Program-made: the position numbers and the translations under genes | Part shown: positions 48,356 through 61,500 of the stretch, one piece after another | How the letters are laid out: the number at the start of each line of letters is the position of its first letter | Position numbering within the stretch: the stretch's first letter is position 1 | Notes under the pieces: generated by a model | Database searches by the model: none | What the model saw: only the letters and a program-made list of their open reading frames with translations | What the model was told of the DNA's origin: nothing | Assembly: GCF_022965805.1 (NCBI RefSeq) | Contig: NC_133108.1 | Location: 41,114,051 to 41,178,050 of the forward strand | Reading direction: 5' to 3' | From: Primulina eburnea | Lineage: Eukaryota; Streptophyta; Magnoliopsida; Lamiales; Gesneriaceae | DNA length: 64,000 nucleotides

Positions 48356-49694
48356 AATATAGTCCTTATTAAAATATAACTAATGATTTCATAAGTGGAT
48401 ACTTTGATTATTATTACTACATTAGATAAAAGCACATTTGACCATAAGCAAGACAATGTAGTGACATAATGAACCTCACTTGCAACCACTTTTGACAAAA
48501 TTTTCGAGTGGCTATTGAGTGCTTTTTAATTATTATTTCTCAGGCTTGGTTTTTTATTCATTTCCTTTGGTGATAAAGTTTTGTAATTCTTCAATACATT
48601 TCATATTATCTTTTTTTTTTTTTACTAGAATTAATTAAATTCTTGCTACTCTTATTTCTTCCTACAGTTATATATAATTAATATATATATGGACGAATAA
48701 CTTGTAATAAATATGTTATTGTGTTCAAGTGTATCAGGACAAAATTAGATTTCACGGTCGAAATAAGCTCACGAACTATCGAAAAAAATTGGTTTACATT
48801 TAATTAAAACATATTGTGGATCAAATTCAAGCTCAGCTTAAATTTAATTATTTCGTATTATAAAAATAAAATAATATTCAAAACAAATGATTTTAATTAA
48901 TTTATTCCCATCTATAATATTATATCTAATTAAAATATAATTACACAGTTCTTGGCGGAAATGCCCCTATGTAATGGGTGATGAGTTTCTTGCTAATGAT
49001 TAATGTGAAAACACTATAATTAATGGACCCCTTAATCACCTTTCTTGTCTTAATTTCATTCAACATTTTAGACGCAGAATCAATTCAAAAAAATTTTAAA
49101 ATTTTATTTATGGGTATTTACATCTATCCATGAAATTAAGTAATTTTAAAAATTGGCAGATATAAATTAAGAAAATGAGAATAATCTTAAATTAACTCGA
49201 AAAAGATGTTTAAAAAAAAAGTTGACTGAAATTGTTAGAAAATTAGAATCTACTTTTGCTTTGAACCTTTATGTCATATCTTGTCAATTTATTTATTCTT
49301 TGTTCTTTGGAATATGAAGAATCTCTGGTCTCTTTACAGCTCTAACTGAACACTTTTTAAATTTATTTGCAAATTATAGAAATTGAGAATAAGTTTTATC
49401 AACTTTTAGGGGAGAAAGAGTGAACCAAACATAATGCTGCATAGCCTACATTGAAGGCTTTTTTGAAAAAATTCATATAATTTAAACACTTTAACTTTGA
49501 TTGTTTTCGCTTTTCAATGATTATTCCAAATAGAATAGATAAATTTAAGGAGTTAATTATAGTTTATGCCATGAGACCATATTAAATTAATTGTTTTCAA
49601 ACATATAAGATGGGATATTTTTTGTCTAATATAAAAACTTTTTCCTCTGTATATTTTCCATCGAATCTTTGGACAATAATTTGCATTTTTATAC

Positions 49695-49735
<41 letters not shown>

Positions 49736-50324
49736 GCAAGAGACTCTATTATTTGTTGTTAGTTGTTACATATCAGATTAGATAAAATATATGAGGATTG
49801 TATATATAGATTTGGACAATTTTTCTCTTTTGAGCTAATTTTTAAAGTTGAGTTAATGTTATAATATCTTTAACACTTATCAGTCGAATTCGGTACGACA
49901 CCAACGTAAATTTACAAATATAACCACCAAGAATCAATGCACGGTAATCTCAAAATCTTTATCTATACTCTTTCCGTCTACGGTCACCGCCGTTGAATAC
50001 CTCAGAGTAAAATCAAGGGAGTCATTGTCACAGAAAATAAAAATTAAAGTGCCCGAGTGGGAAAAAAAATGGTGATATTCAAGAACTTAAAAGGACGAGT
50101 GATGGGATTTTTAAATTTTTTTTTTTTTTTTGCAGAAATAGTATAATCAAAGGTGGTTGATGAAAAAGATGGTGATTGTACAGCGTGACATCTGATGACA
50201 TTTCTAAACAACTGAAATCAGATTAAGAGGGAGGAATCTGCAGATTTTACTATCATTTTTTCTGACAAAAAAGATATTTAAAAAAAATTACACATCTTTT
50301 CCTCTCCTTTTCTCTGTTCTTTGA
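48356..50324. other. Intergenic AT-rich sequence
   Basis: No gene. An (AT)n microsatellite lies at about 49694-49732. Confidence 0.5.
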
Positions 50325-51094
50325 CGCTGCGTTTGGTTCAAGGAATTAGGGGTGATTGATTAATTTATCCGGCCCAATCAAGTGTTTGGTTCAATTTTAA
50401 ATAAACCTACCTTATCCCTCCTAGGTATGATTAGGTTATATTGGTTAGGTTAAAATAATACCTCCTCACCCCCTAGGATTATTTATCCCAATCTTAATAC
50501 ATCCTATTTTTCCGATTTTACCCTTCTCCTAAATTCAAACTCACCACCATTTCTCGCCACCGACCGCCGCCGGCCAACCACAGACGCCGACGCAGTTAGC
50601 GACGGTTTGTAAACAAACCGTCGCTATTAGCGACGGTTTGTGTAGAAAGGTTTGTCAAAATACCGTCACTATTAGCGACGGTTTGTTTCTCAAACGTCGC
50701 AATTAGCGACGGTGTGTTAAAAAACGTCGCTAAATGTCTAATTTTTAGTAATTAAAATAATTCAAAACAAGATCGGCGACGGTTTATAAAACACCGTCGC
50801 TAATAGCGACGGATAGTTTTCTCAAAAACCGTCGCTGTGAGCGACGGATTTTGAGAATCCGTCGGTAAGTTTCCGGTCGACGATTTCCGCCGACCACTGC
50901 CGCCACTGTCGCCGTCGCGAAGGGGAAGGGCAATTTCGTCTTTTCATCAAAAAATTCAAAATTATCCTACACTTAAAAATCTTACCAAACATAATATTAT
51001 TTTACATCATATTTTACAATTCTATCACAATCATTTTCTTTATCATTTACGTACTAATCATTAGTTTATCCTATCCTTCCAACCAAACGCAGCC
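50325..51094. mobile_element. TIR element packed with GCGACGG palindromes
   Basis: The ends GCTGCGTTTGGTT and AACCAAACGCAGC are perfect 13-bp inverted repeats. The flanks TGA (50322-50324) and TGA (51095-51097) could be a 3-bp target duplication, as for PIF/Harbinger-type elements, though TWA is usual there. The middle (50596-50875) holds about a dozen GCGACGG or CCGTCGC words as nested palindromes, for example AGCGACGGTTTGT pairing with ACAAACCGTCGCT. No transposase frame is visible. The element lies about 750 bp upstream of ABCB1. Confidence 0.75.
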
Positions 51095-51097
51095 TGA

Positions 51098-51846
51098 ATG
51101 TATTCCAGCTAAATGTGGAACAATATGCAAGTGACTTTTAATGAATAATTTTTCAAACATTAAATATGAAATATCACATTTAATCCTATAATTGCATTTA
51201 ATTACTAAATATATAAATATTCCTGTGCCGTAAAAACATGGTTTTGGTCAAAAACTAGACACAGTATTTTTTGTCGGAGTACCAAAAAATTTCTCCCTTT
51301 CACACTGTTTTTTTAATTATTATTTATTTCATTTTGTACTTTTATATCCTCTGTTTGCGTGTAGGTGTGCCTTGCCTTGTACTCTTTCCATGAACTCAGT
51401 AAGTAAGAGCATAAGTTGTCAAGAAAATTAATTGAAATTTGTAACTATATTATAAAATTACAAAAAAATGATTTTATATTATCATCTAAATTTCCGAGTT
51501 TTAATCTTTGCATTTAATACTAGGTAATTATAATTTAATCTTCATTAGAATAATTCAGGTATGATTTTACAATAGAAATTAAGGAATTAGACATCCAAAA
51601 GTCAATAAATATCTATATAAATAATTTATTTAAATAAAAAGTTTATAATATTGAGACTTGGGATCAACCAGTCCAACATACTTGTATTTATAAACAAGAG
51701 ATGACAAAATAAAGAGCAATGGCTTAGCAACCATCATTTTATTTATATAATAATATCCAAGAAATTAAAAAAAATTATTGACAGAGAGAACGTTGGTGGG
51801 CTGATCTTTTTGTATATTCTTCGCTTGAAAGTTAAATCCAAAAAAA
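51098..51846 (+). promoter_or_regulatory. ABCB1 upstream region
   Basis: AT-rich non-coding sequence between the TIR element and the ABCB1 start. TATA-like words are plentiful, so the start site cannot be chosen. Minus-strand frames here are shadows. Confidence 0.4.
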
Positions 51847-54800
51847 ATGACACGAGATGGCGAGGAGATAAAGACGGTAGAGCAATGGAGATGGTCTGAA
51901 TTGCAAGGCCTTGAACTCCTTGTGTCAGATAATGCAGAAGAACAACACAGCCACCCTTCAGCAATTAAAGCCCGCGACCACATTAAAAGCAACGCAAATG
52001 CTGTTTCAACTGGACCACATGTTAAACCAGGACCAGGGACTTCCCAAGATTCTGTTGGAAGAAGTGGAACAGTAGCAGGAATGGAGGTTTCAGCCTCTGG
52101 AAGTAATAAAGACGGCGGTGGGGTGCCGGAGAAGGCAGGTGCCCCACCGCCGGCTGTTGGGTTTGGTGAGCTTTTCAGGTTTGCAGACGGGCTGGATTAT
52201 TTTCTGATGAGTTTTGGTACAGTTGGTGCTATCGTTCATGGCAGCTCATTGCCTTTGTTCCTTAGATTCTTTGCTGATCTTGTTAATTCATTTGGTTCTA
52301 ATGCAAACGATGTTGATAAGATGACACAAGAAGTTTTGAAGGTAATAATCTGTCGAATCTTGGAAGGAATTTATTTATGTTGTTTCTCAGACTCGATGGT
52401 TATTTGTTTTCAGTATGCATTTTATTTTCTTGTGGTGGGAGCTGCCATATGGGGATCTTCATGGGCTGGTAAATTTTTTTACATCATTGATTTTTACGGA
52501 CTTTTGTTTCATTTTTTCAAGTTAATTAAGGTTCTCTTTAATGGGTTGCAGAGATTTCATGTTGGATGTGGACTGGGGAGAGGCAATCCACAAAAATGAG
52601 GATCAAGTACTTAGAGGCTTGTTTGAACCAAGACATTCAATTCTTTGACACAGAGGTTCGGACATCGGATGTAGTTTTTGCCATTAACACTGATGCAGTA
52701 ATGGTTCAAGATGCCATTAGCGAAAAGGTGAAGAAGAAACAAGAAAATTCACGTGGATTTTTTCTAAATTTATTTTATCTTCATTCTAATCAAGCTTATT
52801 TTTTGTTTTTGTTTTTTTTTTTTCAGTTGGGAAATTTCTTGCACTATATGGCAACATTTGTATCTGGATTTGTGGTGGGATTCACGGCAGTGTGGCAGCT
52901 AGCTTTAGTCACTCTTGCAGTTGTTCCACTTATAGCTATAATTGGCGGTATCCACGCTGCTACATTGGCAAAACTCTCTGCCAAAAGCCAAGAAGCTCTG
53001 TCACAAGCCGGAAATATCGCAGAACAGGTGACAAATATCGAATCTTGAATCTTGAAAATGCTATTAGCTCACAAAAATTCTGTTACTTCACCATTGATTT
53101 GGGATGAATCGAAATAAACTAGCAGACAATAGTGCAAATTCGGACGGTTGTGGCATTCGTTGGCGAGTCGAGAGCTTTACAGGCCTATTCAGTGGCATTG
53201 AAGGTTGCTCAAAGAATTGGTTACAAGAGTGGATTTTCAAAGGGATTGGGATTGGGAGCTACTTATTTTACTGTTTTTTGCTGCTACGCCCTTTTGCTAT
53301 GGTATGGAGGTTACTTGGTTAGACATCATTTGACGAATGGAGGGCTTGCAATAGCAACAATGTTTGCTGTCATGATTGGTGGGCTGTAAGTTTAGTTCAT
53401 TCTGGAAAATAGCTGCATAAATTTAACTGTTACTAATCTTTCTTGGTCTTATAATGTGCTGTAATATTTAGAGCTCTGGGGCAGTCTGCTCCAAGTATAG
53501 CTGCATTTGCAAAGGCAAGAGTTTCTGCTGCTAAAATCTTCCGGCTAATCGATCACAAACCAGCTGTGGACAAAAACAGCAAGTCGGGTTCTGAATTGGA
53601 GTCCATAACAGGGCAGTTGGAGCTTCAGAATGTGGATTTTCAATACCCTTCAAGGCCGGAAACTCAAATACTCGACAACTTTTCACTCCTCATCCCTGCC
53701 GGAAAGATGGTCGCCTTGGTTGGAAGCAGTGGCTCTGGGAAAAGTACAGTGGTGTCCCTTATTGAGAGGTTTTACGATCCCACCTCAGGTTATGATCCAG
53801 ACTAGTTCTTTTATCAAAACTTCTAATCTATGGTTGACAAATTTTAAAAAAATCTCGCAGGATTCCACAATTTCTTGGCTACTGTTTTAAGTGTAAATAT
53901 TAATGTTAGGCTACTTTCTATGAACTTGTATTTTGGGATAAGAATAACAGAATTAGGGATAACTGGTTCAAATCATCTGGTGCATTTTGGATATCAATTA
54001 CCGATACATATTTAGTGTTTCTCTACTTGTACGGGCAGGGGCGGGTTTAAAGTTATTACACAACTTCCCATAAGCTCTGAGTTTTTCGTAAAAGTGGTTT
54101 CTGACGATTACTAAATAATTGCATTTGCAATAGGACAAGTTTTGCTTGACGGGCATGACATAAAGACATTAGATCTACGGTGGCTGAGGCAGCAGATTGG
54201 ACTTGTGAGCCAAGAACCAGCGCTATTCGCAACCACGATCAATGAAAACATACTTTTGGGCCGGCCTGATGCAAGTTTAATAGAAATTGAAGAGGCTGCT
54301 AGAGTCGCTAACGCGCATTCATTCATCGTCAAGCTTCCAGATGGCTATGATACTCAGGTTAGCTAGTTTTGTAATGCATGCTGACATGCACTAAATCCTG
54401 AATTTAGAACTCAAATATAGTTTCCAATGTGGTCTTCCCTTGATATTTAATTGCAGCATTGCTAAAGGTTTATATGGTCAACAAAACCAACCTTACATAA
54501 TTTATGAAGTCAAAAAATGGAAATTTCAACAGAAGGTAACATGGCTCCAGTAATGCTCATCGAAACAAAATTATAAGCATACAATACACTGATGAAAATC
54601 AAAGTAACTGGTAAAAATTCAAGGGCACGCGAAAGATAGAAGTGGTTCGAATCATTACATGAATAAGCATTAACCATTCACATTTGGGAGATATCGAGTA
54701 CATAAATTTTATGACAAACAGTTTCCATGCTTATAATGCAAACTAATTATAGAAAAGAGATCATAAATGTGTGCTTCATATACATTAGTAAGCACTTCCA

Positions 54801-57371
54801 CTGATGGAGAAAATGGAGATGACATTAATCGTTCTGCAATGGCAGGTAGGGGAGAGGGGGCTGCAACTTTCTGGTGGACAGAAACAGAGAATTGCTATAG
54901 CCAGGGCGATGCTGAAGAATCCAGCCATATTGCTCTTGGATGAAGCAACTAGTGCACTGGATTCTGAATCAGAAAAGCTTGTGCAAGAAGCACTAGACCG
55001 TTTTATGATTGGAAGGACAACTTTAGTGATTGCCCATCGTCTTTCTACGATTCGAAAAGCTGATCTTGTTGCTGTTCTGCAGCAAGGTAGCGTTTCCGAG
55101 ATTGGAACCCATGACGAGTTATTTGCTAAAGGAGAAAATGGCTTCTATGCCAAGCTTATCAAACTGCAAGAAGCTGCGCATGAAGCCGCTATCAGCAATG
55201 CCCGAAAGAGCAGTGCGAGGTACAGTTGAAATCTTGGATAACGCAAACAAAAATAGTAGTATTCAGTGAGTTATGACTTGCTTCTTGATGAGTTTTTGTA
55301 TTGTAGGCCTTCTAGCGCAAGGAATTCTGTAAGCTCACCAATAATCACGAGAAATTCTTCCTATAATCGGTCGCCATACTCGAGACGACTGAGTGACTTT
55401 TCTACCTGTGACTTTAGCCACTCCATGGAAGTTGCATATGCCAATTATCGCCATGAAAAACTTCCGTTTAAAGAGCAAGCTGGTTCTTTCTTGCGACTTG
55501 CGAAGATGAATTCTCCTGAATGGGTTTATGCTTTGATTGGTTCTATAGGTTCTGTTGTCTGTGGCTCTCTCAGTGCATTCTTTGCTTATGTGCTGAGCGC
55601 GGTTCTTAGCGTCTACTACAGTCCAGATAATACTTATATGATTAGAGAAATTGCAAAATATTGTTACCTTTTAATCGGGGTTTCATCTGCTGCACTTATT
55701 TTCAATACATTGCAGCATTTTTTCTGGGATGTAGTGGGCGAGAACTTGACAAAACGTGTACGAGAGAAGATGTTAGCGGCTGTTCTGAGGAACGAAATGG
55801 CATGGTTTGATCAGGAAGAAAATGATAGCTCAAGAGTTGCAGCAAGACTTGCCCTTGATGCAAATAATGTAAGATCAGCAATCGGGGATAGAATCTCTGT
55901 AATAATGCAGAATTCTGCTCTTATGCTGGTTGCTTGTACTGCCGGATTCGTCTTACAGTGGCGCCTCGCCCTCGTGCTCATTGCTGTCTTTCCAGTAGTC
56001 GTTGCAGCAACTGTTTTACAGGTCAGAATTCCCAAAAATCCTACTTGTTCGCTTTTTTGAAATAAGTGTTCACTGATGGCAATGCAATTTCGGCAGAAAA
56101 TGTTCATGAATGGATTCTCCGGGGACTTGGAGTTGGCTCATTCGAAGGCCACACAGATAGCAGGGGAAGCTGTGGCGAATGTAAGAACAGTGGCAGCCTT
56201 TAATTCGGAATCGAAAATTGTTGGCCTTTTGATCTCTAGTCTCAAGCCTCCATTGCGCCGTTGCTTCTGGAAGGCTCAGATAGCCGGAAGTGGTTATGGT
56301 ATAGCACAGTTCTTGCTCTACGCTTCCTATGCACTAGGTCTCTGGTATGCATCGTGGCTAGTCAAGCATGGAATCTCCGACTTCTCGAAGACTATCCGTG
56401 TTTTCATGGTCCTTATGGTCTCTGCAAATGGTGCAGCCGAAACCTTGACCCTCGCCCCTGATTTCATCAAGGGGGGGCGTGCAATGCGCTCGGTTTTCGA
56501 CCTTCTTGATCGCAAAACTGAAATTGAGCCCGATGATCCAAGCACCATATCTATCGCTGATCGGATGAGAGGCGAAATAGAGTTCAAACATGTGGATTTC
56601 TCATATCCCATGCGACCTGATGTGTTGATATTTCATGACATGAATCTCCGAGCCCGAGCCGGGAAAACATTAGCCCTCGTTGGACCTAGTGGCTGTGGTA
56701 AGAGCTCAGTCATCTCCCTTATACAGAGATTCTATGAACCTTCCTCCGGGCGTATTATGATTGATGGAAAAGGTATCAGGAAGTACAATTTGAAGTCACT
56801 GCGACGCCACATTGCTGTTGTACCACAAGAACCGTGCCTCTTCGCAACAACCATCTACGAAAACATAGCTTATGGACACGAGTCAGCCACTGAATCAGAG
56901 ATCACTGAAGCTGCAACATTGGCTAATGCTCACAAGTTCATAGCCTCATTACCCGATGGCTACAAGACATTTGTAGGAGAACGAGGAATACAACTCTCTG
57001 GTGGACAGAAGCAAAGAATCGCCATTGCTCGAGCTCTTTTGAGAAAAGCCCAGATAATTTTGTTCGATGAAGCCACTAGTGCACTTGATGCCGAGTCAGA
57101 AAGGTGCATACAAGAAGCTTTGGAGCGCTCCTGTGAAGGAAAAACGACCATTTTAGTCGCTCACAGACTTTCAACGATCAGAAATGCGCACGTCATTGCG
57201 GTTCTTGACGATGGGAAAGTAGCAGAACAAGGTTCACATTCTCATCTATTGAAAAATCACCCCGATGGCATATATGCACGTATGATACAATTACAACGAA
57301 TCACAATCATGCATGGTGCCACATCGGGTTCTACCGCTTCTTCAATTCCACCTCACGATCAAGGTCCATGA
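51847..57371 (+). CDS. ABCB1: ABCB1-type auxin efflux ABC transporter (P-glycoprotein)
   Basis: This is a full-size plasma-membrane ABC transporter of the ABCB1/PGP1 class, which exports auxin. Ten exons join in frame to 1363 aa: 51847-52341, 52414-52468, 52552-52727, 52827-53027, 53126-53385, 53472-53788, 54134-54357, 54846-55219, 55307-56021 and 56097-57371, all with GT-AG sites. The order is TMD1-NBD1-linker-TMD2-NBD2. NBD1 has Walker [10 protein letters not shown] (about 479-487), LSGGQ (584-588) and [12 protein letters not shown]2 has GPSGCGKSS (about 1137-1145), LSGGQ (about 1240) and ILFDEATS. The linker carries the ABCB1-typical [15 protein letters not shown]. The N-terminus is about 105 aa before the [13 protein letters not shown] motif, longer than in Arabidopsis but starting with an [17 protein letters not shown] word as in other eudicots. 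All ATPase motifs are intact. The exon number equals that of the Arabidopsis gene. Confidence 0.95.
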
Positions 57372-58403
57372 AGTTAAGCTAAATGACAGCTGAATAGAAG
57401 TATACTTGAGAATTTAGATACATCCCAAATTGATTTCCTGGCTCTGTTGTTTTCTTGGGATTTTGATGCGGTATAGCATGATCATTAATTAAAATTATGA
57501 TGTTGCAGCTAAGTTTACACAGTATCTAATATATATAATTACATTTACCATTTCAAACACTAAGTCAAAATAAACTCCGTGCTCCACATTGATAAAAGTG
57601 ACGAACAGCGAAAATTATATTTAATACAGCAGTATACTACACACATCGATCATATAAAATGAAGACATCGATAAATATTTGAGGTTTGGAGTTCATTACA
57701 TTACAAGGTTTGTCCGCGACATATTAACGTCATGGTAAAGGTTCAAAGTATGATAAAAGAAATAACATTAAGGACTAAACAAAGAAACAGTGTTCCTTCA
57801 CGAATTTTTATCCTTGCAAGAAACAGTGCATCATATCGATGATGAAACGTAGAAATAACCCATACGTGAAGAACATCATGTAGATCAAACATTGAAAGAG
57901 ACCTTGTCTGAGCATCTTTCATGTTTAAGAAGACAGTGATCGAGTACATACAGACGTGGGAAAACGTCATTGGCCAACTTCACGTGGTGGTTGCACAAAC
58001 GGAAAAGGAGACATGTAAAATAGAAAAGCAAATAAAAAACAAAAACAAAATCAGGACAAAGGGATTAAAAGTCCAGTGATGCAGCTGCTACTTTGTCAAA
58101 ATAGAGTGATTTGGAAGCTTTTAGGTTTCTTTCACTTGCGTGTTTGGTGTAAAATCACAATCTTTTCGATTTTCATGTCTGGAAATGTCTGTGGGCGAAG
58201 CATTTTAAAAAAGATAAGTATGTTTTTGTCACAATGATGCCCGAACGACTCAACTCAGGTTTTGACTCTCAAATTCTAGTCGATCTACCGAATTTGAGTC
58301 ATGTACATATTTATTCACGTGCTTATGTGTTTTTCGTTTATATATAAAAATCAATACATGCTGCTCGAATGTAACAGAAAACCACCATCAAGAAAGTGGT
58401 ACC
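57372..58403. other. Intergenic, ABCB1 3' side
   Basis: It contains the ABCB1 3'UTR and non-coding sequence. No other gene is supported. It is the pre-insertion neighbour of the sequence after 63197, since both sides carry the GTACC target duplication of the Copia element. Confidence 0.5.
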
Positions 58404-58557
58404 TATTGAGAAATGAAGCTCACAGCTTCCCGCGAAAGAAACTCAATTTGATTATTAAGAAAATGATTCAAAAGTTCTTTACAAAGCCTCTAGCTAGTCT
58501 TATTTATACTGCCTAACAATTGGTTAAAGTTGCTATATGGTGAAATACGATTTTACA
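58404..58557 (-). repeat. Copia 3' LTR
   Basis: A 154-bp LTR downstream of the polyprotein on the minus strand. It contains the TATA-like TATAAATAAG also seen in its twin. Confidence 0.92.
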
Positions 58558-58564
58558 CTCCCCC

Positions 58565-61500
58565 TCAAGCATGGAATAGATCTAATATTCCAAGCTTGCA
58601 CAACAGATACTGATGTTGATTCTTGCTCAATGCTTTTGTAAACAAGTCCGCTGGTTGTTGATCTGTAGATGTATGCGACGTCTCGATCAACTTGTCCCGA
58701 ATCTTTTCTCGAACTAGATGGCAATCGATCTCTATATGCTTTGTCCTTTCGTGAAATAATGGATTAGCTGCAATCTGTAGCGCTGCCGTGTTGTCACAAT
58801 ATAGTTTCACTGGAAGCTGTAATTTCATTCCCATGTCTTTCAAAATCTCAACAATCCAAACCACTTCACAAGTCGTGTTTGCCATCGCCCTGTACTCAGC
58901 CTCTGCCGAGGATCTTGAAACCGTGGACTGTTTCTTGGTTTTCCAAGATATTAGAGACTCACCCAACTTGATACAATAACCCGTTACTGACCGTCTACTC
59001 ATCGGACATGTGCCCCAATCAGAATCACAAAATGCTGTCAATGAGAGTGAACTCTGCGAAGAAAGTAGGATTCCTTGTCCTGGTGCACCTTTCAAGTACC
59101 TTAAAACTCTAACAGCAGCTTCCATGTGAGATGCTTTAGGATTATGCATGAACTGACTTAGCAACTGTACTGTGAAACATATGTCTGGACGTGTCACCGT
59201 AAGATATATTAATCTCCCAATCAATCTACGGTATGAACCAGAATCATCGAGCAATGGATCAAGTGAACTTTTCTGTCCAATGCTGTCATCATATTCTTTT
59301 GTGGTTAGCCTCAGATTTTGCTCCATAGGCGTGTTAAAAACCTTAGCACCAGCAAGTCCTGCTTCTGAGATGAGTTCTAAGGCATATTTCCTTTGGTTCA
59401 AACAAATTCCATCCTTTGATCGAGCAACCTCAATTCCCAGAAAATACTTTAATGTTCCCAAGTCTTTTATCTTTATCTTTGAATGCAAATACTCTTTTAG
59501 GCTTGAAATTGAAGGCTCATGATTTCCAGTTATAACTATATCATCAACATAAACCAATAAAATGGTTATGAAGTTGTGTTCTTTCTTTACAAATAGGGAA
59601 TGATCATGTGATGATTGATTAAAACCAGCAAGCCTCATATGTTGCGCAAATTTCATGTTCCATTGTCTCGAAGCTTGCTTGAGACCATATAATGATTTTG
59701 TTAGCCGACACACTATCTCCCCCTCACTTTGAAGTCTAGTAGAATCCCCCCTTAGACTTCGAAGACCCTCAGGCAAGGTCATGTAAATTTCCTCGTCGAG
59801 ATCCCCTTGAAGAAAAGCATTTGTAACGTCCATTTGGTAAAGAGACCAATTGCAAATGGCAGCAACACTAAGCAAACAACGAACAGTGGTAATCTTAGCT
59901 ACCGGTGAAAATGTGTCATGATAATCAATCCCATGGAGTTGGGTATATCCTTTCGCAACAAGCCGAGCTTTGAAACGGTCAACACGCCCATCAGCGTGAT
60001 ACTTAACCTTATACACCCATTTGTTGCCAATAGGAAGCTTACCAGAAGGCAGCGAAACAAGATCCCATGTGTGGTTGGCATCCAAAGCCGCTAATTCTTG
60101 AGCCATAGCCTTTTGCCAACGGGGATCAAGAACTGCCTCTTTGTAGGTGTTTGGTTCCTTGATGGTGGAGATATGAGATAGAAAGACTCTATAAGGGGAA
60201 GATATATTCGAGTAATTAACAGAATTGGTAATTGAATGGGGAGAAAATGGCAAGTGATGTGAGGAGGAACATACAAAGTCTTGAGTCCAAATGGGAGGAC
60301 GAGACTCTCTGGAGGACCTGCGAATAGGTGGTGGCATAGGAGCATCTTGGGAAATAATATGTGCTGGAATGGGAGAGGAGGAAATGGAAAGATCTTCATC
60401 AGTAGACAAAGCTGGCAAGGAAGAGAAAATGGGTGGAGGAGCAGTAGTGTGGGAAAAAGGAAAAATGGATTCATGAAACTGAACATCTCGAGAAATAAAG
60501 AATTTGTGAGTGGTAAGGTCTTGAAGTCTATAACCTTTTTGAGTAGATGAATAGCCAAGGAAAACACATGCAGTTGCCCGAGGAGCAAACTTGTCCCCAC
60601 GAGGTAATACCGAGGCATAGCATAAGCAACCAAGCACCCGCAAATGAGAGTATGAAGGGGTGTGATGAAATAATGCTTCATAAGGAGAATGTTTTGCAAG
60701 GAGGGGAGTAGGGATACGGTTGATGAGATACACTGCTGTGAGAACACAGTCACCCCAATATTTGTGTGGGAGTGAAGCCTGAAGCTTCAAAGCACGAGCC
60801 ACTTCCAGAATATGTCTGTGCTTTCTTTCCACAAGGCCATTCTGCTGTGGGGTGTAAGGACAAGAGGATTGGTGAATAATGCCCAATGAATTGAGAAGAG
60901 TAGTACATTCTGCCTGGAAAAACTCAGTGGCATTGTCAGTCCGAATGAACTTGACAGTGGCAGAGAATTGATTCTGAATGAGAAGCAAAAAAACTTTGAA
61001 AGTGGGAAGCACATCAAGCTTTGAGTGTAGGAGATAGACCCAAGTGGCTCTTGAAAAATCATCCACTATAGTGAGAAAATAACGCTCTCCATTATATGTG
61101 GTTGTGTTATATGGCCCCCATACATCCAGGTGAAGTAACTGGAAGATATGGCTGGACTCAAACGATCGCTTGGAAGGAAATGGCAATCGAGTGAGCTTAG
61201 ATTGTGGACAGATACCACAATGAGACATATTGAATTCATGAGACAAAAAAGGAAGCATCTTCATTCGAGATATAGAAATGTGGCCAAGTCTCTTGTGCCA
61301 AAGATTTTCATTATTTTCATGGGAAACATGATTATTTACAGCGGAAAACAAAGAAGGAGACAAATGTACAGAGTTATTGATAGAACAAAAATGACGCTCC
61401 ATATCTTTGGAGTAGAGACTGGAGTTGTCTAGATGATACAAGCCACTCTCCTCTTTACCAATCCCCATTATTTTCCCATTGGAGAGGTCCTGAAACACAC

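Noticed and set aside
51743..51992. Minus-strand frames at the ABCB1 start
   Set aside because: Antisense shadows of ABCB1 exon 1 and its leader; no motif.
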